Source of the DNA: Casuarina equisetifolia
Taxonomy: Eukaryota; Streptophyta; Magnoliopsida; Fagales; Casuarinaceae
Assembly (NCBI GenBank): GCA_028551475.1
Contig: CM052361.1
Span: 17,983,274 to 18,047,273, forward strand
Length of the DNA stretch: 64,000 bases
Reading direction: 5' to 3'
Positions 26,254-39,409 of the stretch are shown here, in pieces. The notes under the pieces were generated by a model. The model had not been told where the DNA came from, did no database searches, and saw only the letters and a list, made by a program, of their open reading frames with translations. The position numbers and the translations under genes were made by a program. The stretch's first letter is position 1. Every line of letters starts with the position of its first letter.

Positions 26254-29200
26254 GGGTGTGGGGATTGGTAGCCTCCCGATCGACAAATCTGAGAGAGATT
26301 GCAGTGAGAGGGAGAGAGAAGGCTCTGCAAATTAGCAAAATGGATGTGGAAAAGAGGGCCGACTGGGTTTAGTTCGAGAAGGGGACACTTTGGGAAATTC
26401 TCCAAAAAGTCAAGGACACGCAGGGGAGAAGTCTTCGGATTTTACTCTCTCCAGTTCAGCGAGGAAAAGGAAAAGGAAAAAGGCATCTCTGCACTGCATA
26501 GATCGGACCTTTGCGTGAATGATGTTTCAGGACCGAACCTTTACACTGGATCCAAACCCAAGCCACAGCCCAAAACCCAAGCTCTCGCCAATCGAAATTA
26601 TTTTGATTTCTTAATCTCCTCTAAAATCGGAATTGTTTATAAATTTTGATCGATCGGTTTTCAACGATATTTCAAATAAATGCGATCTGTACATGTTGTT
26701 GTCTTGAATTCATAAAACTAGTTTCAATGCCTATGTTATCTAATCTGTAAAGATATATTTTTTATTTTCTACTCACTCTTATATTTAGATACGACAACAA
26801 CGTAGCAGTTAAAAAATAACTAAAATACATATAGATAATAATAAGAATATAATCATAGAATATTTTATTGTAAAAGTAATCATAATTTTTTATCTTATTA
26901 TAAAAAAAAATTGAATCTCAAGTAATATTTTCTCACCATATATTTTCAATATTCTTCTATTTGAATCTCAAGAACTATAATCCACCCTTTTTAGGAAATA
27001 AGATAAGAAGAGTTCTCAACAGACTTAAGTTATGTAGGAACTCTTGAACCCAATAATTTAAGAATAGCAAGTTTTAGTACACGAAGAAAAGGAAAGTACA
27101 TTAAAACGTATACGTTTTATGTTGATGGTCTTCAAGCTACATATGGTAATCCAAGGTTTCGTGTTACTTTGATATAACTTTCCTGACTTGTCGCGGCTTA
27201 GTTTGCCGGGACTTCTTTATTGTTTGAGATCTGATTTTATTGTACTTTTGTTTCTTTCTTTATTTGTAACTCTTTACGAAAGTTCCCTACATCCTTGCCG
27301 AGTTGACCAAAAGTAAGTCAAGGCATGCAAAGATCACTATTTTTTTTCTTTTAAAATTTTTATTTTGTATATATGCAATATTGTTCAAACAAAATGGTTT
27401 TCATATGGTGTATTGGAATAGAAAACACCACGAGACAAGTGAAGATATAAAAAGAAAGTTAAAAGGATTGGCCACCACAATATATATATATATATATACA
27501 TACATATATAGTATAAGGTCAAAATTAAAGTTAAATAAAGTTGTATACATGTTTATGTTGAAATAAAATATACAATGAAAAAAAGTTAAAATTTATTTTC
27601 CAATTCATAAACCAATTAATATAAAGTGAGGTATTTTCACTAATCACATGCTAACTTAATAATAAATTAGCATAGTTTAAAATCTTTTGATCCCAAGTAC
27701 GTCAGTTGGTAAATGTTTTATTAAAAGCAAAATGTGAGGCATTTTAAGGATGGATTAATCATTTACACGATTTAATCCCTTGATCAGGGATGACTTTACA
27801 TGCGAAGCTCTAGTGTCTAAAAAGTGATTTTATTTTGTTAACTCCAAAATGTCACGGATCAAGATTTTGGTGTTTATGAAAAGGGCCAATAGGAAAGTTA
27901 GTAGGAAATTCAAAAATCCTGTAGACGTGATATGAAAGTTTGAGTTCAATTTGCAAATTTCACTATTGTTTCGACCAAAAAACAACCCAAAAGCCTCTAA
28001 CTACCGAAAGCTATTGTAAGATTGCAAAGGGACAGCCGCAAGAGGAATAGATGGAACCTGCAGCTTCTTACTTCATTATTTTGAGCGGCTGCGATCTGTA
28101 TGATCTGGGGTTGGCCGACGTCTGGCTCTTTTCACTGTATTCACGCTGAGACCATGGCTTCCCAGTGAGTATTACACTACCTTTCTATCTCAACCCTCAT
28201 CAGCACCGAAAGAATTTGGTATTTGTCGACACTCATTTCAAACGTTTCTCAAAATTCCTCGAGAAATCAAACACTGACATGAATGAAATCAAGATGAGGA
28301 AAAGATAGTGGAAAACTACAGTGAAAAATGTACTAGGAATAACTTTCATTTTCCGTAGGATGAAAGTTATTTAAAGTGAAGTTTAAATAAAATAATTCTG
28401 TAATTTTTAAGTTAATTTTTGAATTATATTTTTCAGAATAATACCAAAATTAAGTATAATTTTTTTATATCTCATATGACATTAAACTCAACGACATTTA
28501 ATACATAGGAGAGTGTATATAATTATATCAAAAAGCTAAAATACTTAAAAGTGAAATTCAATTAAAAAAAACCTTCAACTTTTAAATTAATTTTTTTTAA
28601 TAAATTAATTTTAAATTGAATCTTTATTCATTCTTACGTATTTCCTTAAAATAAATCAATTATTTTACAATAATATGCTTTACAAAAAGCACTTCTTTTC
28701 TTTACAAAGAACGAACTTTAGACGGATAAAGAATTTTTTTTTTCTCTTTTTAAAAGTGAGAGACAAGATTTCTTTTTTTTACACCTCAAAAGATGTTTTT
28801 AAAAAAACTCGATAATGAAACTGTATTCTTAATGTATGAATTCGAATTATATTACTACGACGTCCAACACCTCCACAATGGAACGCCACGTTCGAGGAAG
28901 GAACCAGAAGCCACCGCCGAATGGTTTCAAACGTTCTTGATTCCGTCGGCCTCCTCGCCTCCGACAGAACGCTCTTAAGGACCACCCTAGTATTGGTCCA
29001 TTTTCGCGCACACCTTGTGTGTGGATATATGTATAGTATGTATGTATATTTTTTGTTGTTCTTTGTGGATGGTTTTAAGTTTGATCTCTCGCGGGGTTTG
29101 AATCTGTTTTAAGCAAATTGTGTTTGACATTTAATATGTATAAGTGGTAGAATGTGTTTGGAGTTGGAAACAAACATTACGAAATTAGTAATGTTAGATT

Positions 29201-31399
29201 GGTTATTTGTTAGTAGAAGTGAGGGCCAATATATAAACCAACTGCCATACTTATCTCGTGGGTAATTAGAAAGTATATATTATTTAAGTTACATCCTAAA
29301 AGTATCTAGTTGTCATTATCTTTTAGTTTAGTTTAACAATAAAAAAATCAAGAGAACGAGGTTGGGACTGACGAGGGAGCTGTCATGAGTGTTGAAAAAT
29401 GTGTGTGGGTTTCATAATTAACATTATTTGTATTTTATTAAATAAACTTAAAAAGAGAAAAGGTTAATAGTTGCTCCAATGGTAATAAACAGAAGAAAAA
29501 ATTGTCCAAATCATTTAAAATCTTGTGTCTTTTATTGTGTTTATGAGTTGATCTATATATTTAAAGTGTTTTAAGCTCTATATAGTTTCGGAAACAATAT
29601 AAGCTATTTTTCCCAGTGCATAAGATTGGAGAATTGTCTTTTGGCATGAATGGAGGATGGATAGGATTGGCAGGAGTTATCTTTTTGTTCATTGTGCAAT
29701 TTAGTTTCATGACTTGACTTTGTATAAAAGCACCGCCAGACTGAAAAGATCAATGGTCCGGAATGACTAAATGATATGCCGGCATCAACGATATGGTACC
29801 GTATGTTGACTGGTTTGCTGTGCATAATACATGATATAAAATCCAGAAGGTAGGTCCGTGACTTCTATCTTCATCTTGGTAAAGCAAGAAAACTACACAT
29901 TAAAGTTATCGAAGTTGTGCAAGCGGAGATTCTAGTGACATCTCTTTGACACCTGTTGGTCCCATTCTCTTTATATATCTCTCTCTCCATGATTGGTAAC
30001 ATCACTAGCAGCACTCTCTGAAACTATTGCAAATTTTTAGATGACTTCGTGGGCAGGAATGCCCAGATGGTGATTTCCCATCAAGACTAAAAAGTGCTAT
30101 CTCTTGCGTCACAGGCCCCAATTGTGCATTGCATGTATTATTTTAATCGCCAAACATTAAATTGAACAAGTAGATTTGATGGGTTGAGTTCGTAAGCCTT
30201 ACAAGAGAAAGATATAAAAAGGAAGATAAAAAAAATAAATAAACACATCATATTATGTAGCCAGAAGTAATTGAGCATCATGTGTTTGAAAAATATCACA
30301 GTCGAGACATTCCACTTTAAATGAGACAGATCTTCCAAAGTTTCAAGGGTATTATACCTCGTAAAACTCTTTTAGGTCTCACGTATAAACAATTCTTAGG
30401 GTTCTCTTTCACCTTTTCACCTGTTCCTCACGCTTTGCCCCTCAGTCCGGCTCTCTCTCTAAGAACCAAGAATGCAATACAGACAAATCACAAGACCACA
30501 CGGTTCAACGGGTACTAGTAGAACCCATGTCTAAAGATGTTTGAGCGAATAAAGGTCAAACAATCATTTACTTTTCTTAGCGTACGGTTGTACTAACAGG
30601 ATCCCGCATTCAAAGTCAACAAATATAATGCCTCAATTTCAAGATTGCTATGCTGGTTCCCACCCACACCAGTTATGTCTCCATTTAGGGACCTAACTTT
30701 CTCAAATCAAGGACTTTTTGCTCGTTTGATTGTCCTTATACACTGTTTTCACCATCAAGGGGGCTTTGCCCAGCACCACAAAGTAACGATATTCTGGAGC
30801 CCCAATCTGTGGAAACTCCTTGAGCCCTTACTCGGTGTTACTTTACTACTGAAGGTTTAGGCATAATCTAAGACCCAAGGGTTCTGGGCTGATATTTCTC
30901 TAAGTAGTAGCGAGATGTTTAACTTTGGAATGTTTAGCAAAAGAATATGTTCAGGCCGTGTCTAGTTTCACTGAAGGACCCAAACACCTGACCCAAGCCT
31001 TGGAAAAGGTTGGGCTCTATCGGGTCAAGCCGTCTGATCAGACCCACATATGCAAGCAACAAACTTGCCAGGAGCTTCAAGATTCAGTGTCAAGCCAACA
31101 ACCCAATGACATCTTCCCTTACAAAGGTTAGGAAGCCATAAATGCTTGTGGTCGGAAATTCCAGATCATGTAAGAAACTATTAAAAGTGTATGATGTCCC
31201 AGAGCGAGATGGAGACTAAAGAATGCAAAACTCACATTGTAGTTTGCTGGTTCTTTTCAGCGCCTAGTTGAAAAAAGAATGCACATATATAAATCCAACT
31301 AGGAGATATCAAAATTTTTCAAACACCTTTACTCTGCAACAAGGCCTTGAGAGACGAGTCAAAGACGTCTAAAATTGAGGTACACTCGTTACATAAATA
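26254..31399. other. intergenic region, no supported gene
   Basis: 26254-26500 should hold the 5'UTR and core promoter of the minus-strand UBP gene. Its purine-rich + strand reads as a CT-rich leader on the coding strand. The rest is AT-rich with simple repeats. A short frame ATGGCTTCCCA followed by a perfect gtgagt donor stands at 28154, with no recognisable next exon. A small GC-richer patch at 28860-28985 could be an exon relic but matches nothing I know. No transposon ends or RNA genes were recognised. Confidence 0.5.
27478..27510. repeat. (TA)n microsatellite
   Basis: Alternating TA with a short TACA interruption, in AT-rich intergenic DNA. Confidence 0.85.
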
Positions 31400-31512
31400 T
31401 CATCAAATGTAGCTGATCGTCACTCACAAATTTATAAAATTACGCTGCCAAGATTTTAGATAGATAGTCTCTGATATTCCGCACTTGTGTCCTCCGAAGG
31501 AAGCTGTAAGAT
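31400..31512 (-). other. possible last 3'UTR exon of the SufC/ABCI6 gene
   Basis: On the minus strand a good acceptor (gattcttgcag) ends at 31513 and is followed by sequence that lacks a continued coding frame. With the putative small exon at 32772-32829 it would form a spliced 3'UTR for the upstream gene. The far end is arbitrary because no clear poly(A) signal was located. Based on splice signals only. Confidence 0.3.
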
Positions 31513-32249
31513 CTGCAAGAATCAAAGACTAAAAGAAAACAATTAAGTCTTGAGACTCAGCGAGACAAGCAAAATAACGTTCAATTTCTTAAACCTTTTG
31601 CCCCAAAAATGCCTACAAGTTATTTTTGTGAAAGAAAACGACTCCCAATCCACAAAACATGCCCCAAAGGATATCAGATTATGTGTGTGAATCCAAAAGA
31701 CAAACCACGTTTGCCGTTCCCTAAAAACTAATATTTTGCCTTTTTGACTAATCAAAGAATTTCATAATATCACTTCTTCTGACAAATTTCTATTCTGTAT
31801 AGTTTTTCATAAGAAGCAATACATAGATAGAGAAGAGCATGTATATTTTCTTCCATTAAACATAATAAAAGAGCTATCCAATTAACTATACATAAAACCT
31901 AAGATTTTTCCTACTCTCATAATTGATTACTGACAGCTCACACTAATTGGAATTGAGTAACTCCGTTGGTAGTGGTTGAGTGATCCAGTTAAAATAGAGA
32001 GGTTTGGCTTAAATACAAGTAAATCTAAGCTCTGATATTAGCAGTTAAAAAAGAAATGTTCGTAGGTCCATCTTTAAGCATACTGTAATTATTTAAGTTA
32101 GCAAAGGATGCGTTGATAATTCGCAAAATTATCTTCAAAGCCAGCTAGTGAAATGGTATCCACAGAAAATTTCTGATCCTTTTGAAGGTGACAAAGATGA
32201 AGTCGTCCCGGATCCCTTTAGCCCTGACGGATTTGAAGTCATGCAGGAT

Positions 32250-32622
32250 TTGGGCTGACTCATATTTGAACGAGACAAAAATAAGATGTTGTCCACCATT
32301 TGACAATAAAACCTTATAGGTGACTCATTTTGTTGCTTCGATTTCTTAGAAAAATTTAGTCATGGCTACCATTATCCAGATTTGAATTTGTCCATTATAA
32401 TTACTCTTGCTATCAAATCATGGGATGGCGCTTCAAAAAGTTTTGCAAGTCAGCTAGACATATTCACTGCTAAGAAAATTTCAGACTAACTACATTCGAA
32501 AAAACTAAAGTTGTGTCGCGTTGGGGCTGACTACAGAGATTTTGAGCGAGACATGAATGATGAGGTTGTTAATCCACCATTAGCAAATAAAAGCTTGTGG
32601 GTGCCATCATTAGGTTGCTTTA
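32250..32622. repeat. degenerate direct repeat pair, about 90-100 bp
   Basis: The segment 32250-32340 (ttgggctgact ... gagacaaaaat ... ccaccattt ... ttgcttcg) recurs in diverged form at 32521-32622 (ttggggctgact ... gagacatgaatga ... ccaccatta ... ttgcttta). No coding content; possibly part of an unknown dispersed repeat. Confidence 0.45.
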
Positions 32623-32771
32623 CTTTTGACAGACAATGTTCCAAGCTGTCCACAGTCGATGCTCTTTAATCAAATAATTACATTAAAATGTTTATCACCT
32701 TCGTGACAGCTTCTAAATGAAAACTTCAAAAAAGGAACACTGTAATACTCGGTGTTTCAGCATGAACATAC

Positions 32772-32829
32772 CTTACGCAGTTTCTGGCAACAGGCAACGC
32801 CCCTCATATCCAGACTGTAATCTGCCACG
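32772..32829 (-). other. possible 58-nt 3'UTR exon of the SufC/ABCI6 gene
   Basis: On the minus strand this segment has tgcag immediately before it and GTATG immediately after it. Its GC content is higher than its flanks. The last coding exon of the SufC gene is followed 20 nt after its stop by a possible donor (ATATTG|gtacac at 33671). The three pieces fit a 3'UTR with two introns. Transcript data would be needed; none were available. Confidence 0.35.
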
Positions 32830-33690
32830 CTGCATGGAAGAATTTAAGTACAAGATCCCAATATAAGCATAAGGAAACTAAGAAATGGCACCTTGAAGAA
32901 GAGTAAGTTTAAATAAAAGGATGTAAAAAAAGTTTATTAGAATGTGAAAACCATGATCATATTTGCAGCACAAATGCAAGGCAGAATCCCTAACAAAAAT
33001 GGCACTCCGAAGAAGAATATATTAAACAAAAATGCACAACTACCAAAAATGCACGCACACCTTCCTATCACCAAGTCATGCACTATTTTTATGATATACT
33101 TCCAACAAAATAGGAGTTCAAAATATTTGCAGCATCCTATAAATGAGCGATAATTGCATTATATATCAACATATTGAGCTAACTTCAACAATCTGACATA
33201 ATGCCATTCATTTGACCGGTCTTAAAACTAAAATTAGCTATTCAAATTCTCATGTCTACGGCTGCCATTAAGCTTCCAAGAACCTTTTAGCTTAGAAAAT
33301 CCAAGAGACACTTAATCATGTGTCGAATTAGTGTAAATGAGAAATAGGGAAGGCAGATCATCCGCTTCACAAATAAATCATCAATGCCTTTCAATGCTCA
33401 ATCCTTTGGACCCCAACCTAAAAATAATTCTATTCATTTATGTGTTGAGATTCTCAAGATATTAGTTCAGAAAATTCGAAATTACAATTGTATCCTATGC
33501 AAACAATTCAGCATGCAGCCATAAGAAATGAAGAAGTTTAGGAGGCCTAAAATGCAAGAAGCAGGTCCCAAAAAAGAATTGGCATCACAAAATTTGGTCG
33601 AATGGGTTCATAAGAATACAGTAAAATGAACAGAAACAAACACACACAGACAAACAGAGAGAGTGTGTACCAATATCAATTGCTATGCCG

Positions 33691-36600
33691 TTATGCTGCA
33701 GAAATTGCTCCATAACCTTCATCCTCTAGAAGTTTTGCTATTGAACTGTCTCCTGTCCTCACAATCTTCCCATTCTCCTACAAACCGTGCATTTAAACAA
33801 TTAAGCAGTAAAAACAATGTGTACCAAAAACTGCTTAAATAGCACAACGACTGACTTCATACAGAAAATTAAATCTGATTTCTAACCATATCAAAATGTC
33901 AGGTTTAGGGTGCAATGTGATGCATTGAAGTGCTGACATAAGTTAAAATTCTCCAAATTGTATTAGAAATGAAATGGAGAGCCTTTATTTTTCAATCATG
34001 ATGGAAAGACTCCGTACTGCTTTCATGGAACATGAGGACATTCAATCCTCTGAAGTTTCATCATAGCTCTGATTGAGCCATAGTAAAGAAAACAGCCTAG
34101 GCTGCGGCTCTGAATGCTGAGCCAGGATTAGGGTCAAACAATGCTCATCTCGATGGTTTCCACAGCTTTATTTGAACGAACTCAGCTAAATCTCTCAACC
34201 GAATCATGGTATTTCATGCTAACTTAAAATTTTTTTTTGTACATTAAGGTCAAAGACTTGTATATGCCAACATAAAATATATAAAATAACATGTTTCGAT
34301 CTTTATTTATTTACTTTTTGTCTCCAACAAGATAGAAATCCACCGTACCAAATGCCCCATTTGAGTTCAAGAAATTCAAATGACTCACCATAACATGTAC
34401 ATATGTAGGCTTTACAGCATTTAAAAGTCGTTCATAATGAGTAATCATCAACACAGAATTCTTTGAGGTCAAAAGCCCATTCACTGCATCTGCTACATCA
34501 CGAAGTGCATCGACATCCAGTCCTGAATCAATTTCGTCCAAGATGGCCAAATCTGCACCCAGAACCTGCATAAAAGAAAAGGCATATTACTACAAGAGAG
34601 TGGACTAATTTACATAGCTATAGATGTAAAAGAATTAATGATACAAATGAAAAAAAAAATATTTTTGAGTAACTGCCCCAACTATGATACTTATTAACTT
34701 CAGCACAAACGCTCAACTATGGGTAAGAAGTAGAAAAGTTATAAACCGCCATATGGGAGAGGTAATAAAGAAGTCAACATTCAAAAGTAACATTGTAGAT
34801 AAAAACACAAAAGAGACAGGACAAAGTAGAGATATATTCATACTGCAAGTTGTAAAATTTCATTCCGCTTCTTTTCACCACCACTGAATCCTTCATTAAC
34901 ATTTCTATTAAGAAAGTCTGCCTTCATCTTCACAAGTTCAAGTTTGGGAAAAATGTAAGCATAAAACTGCAAGGATAAAACGATATCAGTGATTGAGTAA
35001 GCAAGAAGCCATGACCTGACTCTATGAACATGTTCCATCTAATTAATCAGAAATGGTAGATTTACAAAGTTGTATATTCCACAACTCACAAGGATATATA
35101 TATAGAAAATCAACCTTATAAAAGAAGCATAAGTCTAAAACCGATATCTGCTCAGCCAAAAAAAAAAAGAAAAAAAAAAAAGCATTCTCAAAATATTGAT
35201 TAACTTATAGTACACAACAGGGAGACAAGATATTGCACAATTATTATTTTCTTTGATTTAAGAGATCTAACCAAGGAGAATCCCACAGAATTTCACAAAG
35301 ACCAAACTATAAGAGAAAAATGTTGCGGCCTTTGTCTTATGTCAAGCTTAATGGACAACCATATTTTTAGTTACCCAATAAATACTAGAAACATTTATTG
35401 AGTAACAAACCAAAGACAATGTCCAGAAAATTATATGGTTGTGATATTTCAACTCAAGTCAAGTAAGCCTCAATCCCAATAAATTTGAGGTTTGTTATAT
35501 GATAAACAACTAAGAGGCTTGGCCACAGGGAACACATACATCTGTCCCAATTTACAGACTAACTGCCATCTTTTTCTCAAGCTTCTGAAACAACTTTATG
35601 CATAATGATACGTTAATATTTCTTCTTTCAGGTTGCTACATAATTAAGATGTCAGAAATCAAAGGTATTAAAACTTAGTTCTGAAAAAGAAACATAGCCT
35701 ATTAACTTCCGTCATAAGTATTTTCTGAGTAATAAACCAGGTCAGAGGATGACAGAAACATATATGTAATGAAATGGCATGCATCATGGATAGAATCTTA
35801 GAGTTTCAAAGAACAACAATAATAATAGAACAAATAGGAAAGGACTTGCAGGTAGTTTTAAACCTCAATTGGCCCAAGCTCTGGCAGACCAAGTTTTCTT
35901 CTCCGTGCATTATAAGCCATGTTAAGGAAGTCAATATTGTTCACACCTGGAACCTCAACGGGGGACTGGAAGCTCATAAAGAGTCCAGCAAGTGACCTTT
36001 CCTCAGGTTCCATGTCCAGTAAGTTCTCCCCTTTAAACACAGCACTGCCTCCTGTAACTTCATAATCTGGATGGCCTACAAGAACCTACAATGTATAAGA
36101 TGTAACTGAGACGTTTTTGTCTTCAAGGAACAAGGAAGTACTCCTATTTAGTAATTTGGGAGAATTTGCATACTATAGCCCATATTCAAAAATGGTAAGG
36201 CTTCAAGTGATTTTAGTTTTAACAATTCCTCTTCAATAGGGGACTTTTGAAAACTTCATATGACTTTTGCTGATACATTGATAGAAAAATTATTTGAAAT
36301 GCAGGAAATATTGTGGAAACAATTCTAAGAGAATGAAAAAAAAGCAACTTGATATTGACTTATGTAGGGAAGTATTACAATTTCTTAGTCGAAGTTCACC
36401 CTATTTCAGAACTAATATCAGATTTTAGTCATTTTAGAACAGGATAATTGCATAAGATTTTGTCACTTGCCTAATGTAAGCAATATCAAATATCAACTAT
36501 ATCTTCAAAAATCATTCAAACGCAATAAATAAATATATAAATTAAGTGTGAAGAAGTAGTAACCCCTTAGGATCAGTGGATCAGCGGATCATTGGACCAT

Positions 36601-37847
36601 CTTTAAGGGAAGAAGGGATGTTGTCTTCTGACTACCCTCAAAACAACTTGAAGGTGATCCAACATAGGTGGCCTGACCATCCTCCGATGTAAAGAGGAAC
36701 AATCAAACGAAATCCAGAAGGTTGGCCCACCCACTTTACCAAAATGAAAAAGTACCCGACTACCTTCAAGGTAAAGACGTATTGAAGGAATTGTCAAACC
36801 ACTCCTACAATACTTAGAGCAGGTGAATTTTCAAATCATCCTTAAAAACTCTTGGAGAAGATGTTGGACAATCTTACTGCCATATAAAGGGACCATCAGA
36901 CTACCCCCAATATCTTTTTTTTTTTTTTTTCCGGGTTTGTTGTTAGTAATCCATCAGGACCAAGGTGACGTTCCACATGAATTCTGCTAGTAATTAACCA
37001 AAAACCTGTTATTGAAAAATGACTAAAATCCGATACTTGCTACGGAAAAAAAAAAAAGAAAAGAAATTGAGCAGCTTTCTGAAAACGGGTGACAACAGTG
37101 GGAAGTAAATTATCTTTTCCACTTAAATAGTTGGGGGGGAGAATACAAGTATTTTCTTATTGTCGGATTGGCAAAGGATTTAAAGCGAGTAATATGCAAA
37201 ATTAAAGTCAGAACTTAGGCATTTCTCTGCGTAAACTTTTTCAGACCAGTTGTATGTTATACACTTCATAGTTTTTCGTTTCTCTTAGTTCTTGCTTCTT
37301 TCCCACAGTTGCAAGTGACTTTCGTTCTCGTTCTTTTACACCGAATTAAAATACTTACCTTTGCCAATGTGCTCTTCCCGGAACCATTTTTTCCCATAAT
37401 CGCGTGAACCTATTCATACACCACGGCGACCAAAAAAATAATTCGCTTAAAAGGTACTAGAAATTACTAAATAGAAAACAAAGAAGAAAGATATCAACAG
37501 TGGGAGTAACCGACCTCTCCTTCATAGATGGTAAGGTTAACGCCCTTGAGAATCTGTTGCTTGGACTCCCCAATGACGGCGGTCAAGTCCTTGACTTCAA
37601 GCAGAAGGTTTTTATTCTCGCTATGGCTGCCAGATGTTTCCGCAGGATCAACAGCGGAGAGTAAAGCGGTGACTGCCGTCAGAGACTGGTGGTAGTTGGA
37701 GCGGGAGCGGACGGCGGGAAACCTAAACCGGAGGAAATTCGGGGTCGAGAATCTAACCAATGAAGAAGAAGAAGAAGAAGAAGAAGAAGAAGAAGGAGAA
37801 AAAGCCAATGGAGGATTGTAGTGGGAGCATCGGAGGGGAAGAGCCAT
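33691..37847 (-). CDS. ABCI6: plastid SufC-type ABC ATPase, ABCI6 (6 exons, 330 aa)
   Basis: SufC is the ATPase of the SufBCD scaffold that assembles iron-sulfur clusters; in plants it acts in the plastid stroma. Exons: 37847-37515, 37409-37359, 36085-35864, 34966-34844, 34565-34389, 33777-33691, total 993 nt, GT-AG and in frame. Residues 1 to about 65 are Ser-rich with few acidic residues, as in a chloroplast transit peptide, with a poly-Ser run encoded by (TCT)n. The ATPase domain follows: Walker [10 protein letters not shown] (117-125), Q-loop in [10 protein letters not shown], signature [10 protein letters not shown] (229-238), Walker B LAILDE (249-254), D-loop SGLD and H-loop His286 (MITHY). 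It ends [11 protein letters not shown] and stop TAA at 33691. There are no membrane segments, as expected for a soluble ABCI member. All catalytic motifs are intact and the length fits the family. The start is the first ATG in frame. Confidence 0.96.
37762..37797. repeat. (GAA)n coding microsatellite in ABCI6 exon 1
   Basis: Reads as (TTC/TCT) on the coding strand and encodes a serine run of about eleven residues inside the predicted transit peptide. Length changes would alter the presequence by whole residues only. Confidence 0.9.
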
Positions 37848-39409
37848 TGGAGAGAAGTCGGGGAGGACTCGGGGCTGGGGAGAGTTGCGGCAGAGCTCTG
37901 TTTTCCGGATTAGTTTAGTTCGTTACGTGTGAGCCCAGGGCCACCGCCGCCTAACACTCGGGGCTTATTTGTGAAATTCCTTTTAAAATCAAGGCTCGGC
38001 AAACGAAACAAGAGAAGGTTGTTCAGGTATCAGTTCATCAAAGCGAACAGAAGTCTAAGAATAATTTATTTGTCTTTTATTTTAAATATGAGTTGAGCAT
38101 GAATTTCCCTTCATATTAAATAAGTCCACTATCTATACTTCGTTGTTTTTCTTCCTTTATAAAGAAATTTATTATAACTGAAAATTTCATACTTTCTTAA
38201 TTTAAGACAATTTCTTTTTTTGGAATAATATGGTATTATAATGATCAGATAATTTAACTATCATAGTAAAAAAAACTGTGTTAAAAATATGGTTAATGAG
38301 TTTTCATATTGTAAATAAATATATGAAAAATTTTATTCATATAATAATATATTTTATCAATTATTGAGTTGACTTTTAAATTAAATAATAAATTTCTTAT
38401 ACAACTTTGAAAATCAGATTTAACATATTAGACACTTTAAAGACATTATTTATCACAACTTACTCGTCAACATTGATCCAAAGAAAATTTCATACAAATG
38501 AGCCAAAGGCATTATTCAAGACATATTAACACTAAGCCAAAAAGAACCTTGGACTTATTATCAATTCCAAGAAATATAAATTTTTATTTCTTTTATGAAC
38601 TTAGTTTTCATTTGTCAACCTTCATGGTATGGAGAGGCTAAAAAAGCACTAAATGGAGAGTTTTTTTGTTGTTTACACCTAAAGAGGTTGTGGATCTGAA
38701 CACGTTAAAAGGAATTACATTTTTCAGTCACTTTATTAAAAAGTTTAAACTTATTAACTAATTATGAGTTATTTTAATAGAATTGTTAACTCACAACAAC
38801 TTACATCCCAAGGATTAGATTAAGCACACATTGGACTTTAAACTTGGGAAGCGTCCTTACTTTAATATTAATTATTATAATTCGTAACCACTTTACTACA
38901 AGGCTTAAATTTATTGGCTAGCCACGTATTATTTCATTTGAGATTCTTACAAAAGAACTTGGGATTTGCGATCCCAGGTAAGATGAGTTCATGATCATGG
39001 GATCCTTTTCTATCATATAGGAAGGGTTGTTGTACAAAATTTACTTCTAAGTAATTGCTCCATAGATCCTATATCTACCTATATGAAGAAGAAATCATGT
39101 AACGAAGGGGATTCTTTTTTGTACAAATGGTACTTCAACCATGGAACGGGCATGAAGAAATTAACGATACTTCTTTATCTTTTGAGTTGTTTGTAGCACT
39201 TCAAAGCCGAGGGTCAAGGATTCAACCATGGCACCAGAAAGCATACAAATCAACCCAAATTCAATCCATAAATTATTGTACAATCTGCACTTTCATGGTA
39301 TCAATTCAAGCATTCTGTACTTAGTTACTTGAAAGTTAAACCAAAAAAAAATCCTACTTGAACCATCTCGTGCGTGCTTATTGTTGAAGTTGGCCACAGC
39401 CTCCTTTCA
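37848..39409. other. intergenic region, no supported gene
   Basis: 37848-37990 should be the 5'UTR and promoter of ABCI6 and is GC-richer than its surroundings. The remainder is AT-rich with no recognised frame, repeat family or RNA gene. The right end (about 39330-39409) should include the 3'UTR of the minus-strand UGT. Confidence 0.45.

Noticed and set aside
25708..26649. plus-strand ORFs of 80-151 codons near the UBP start
   Set aside because: They overlap the UBP first exons, introns and promoter on the opposite strand, are low-complexity or basic, and match no family.
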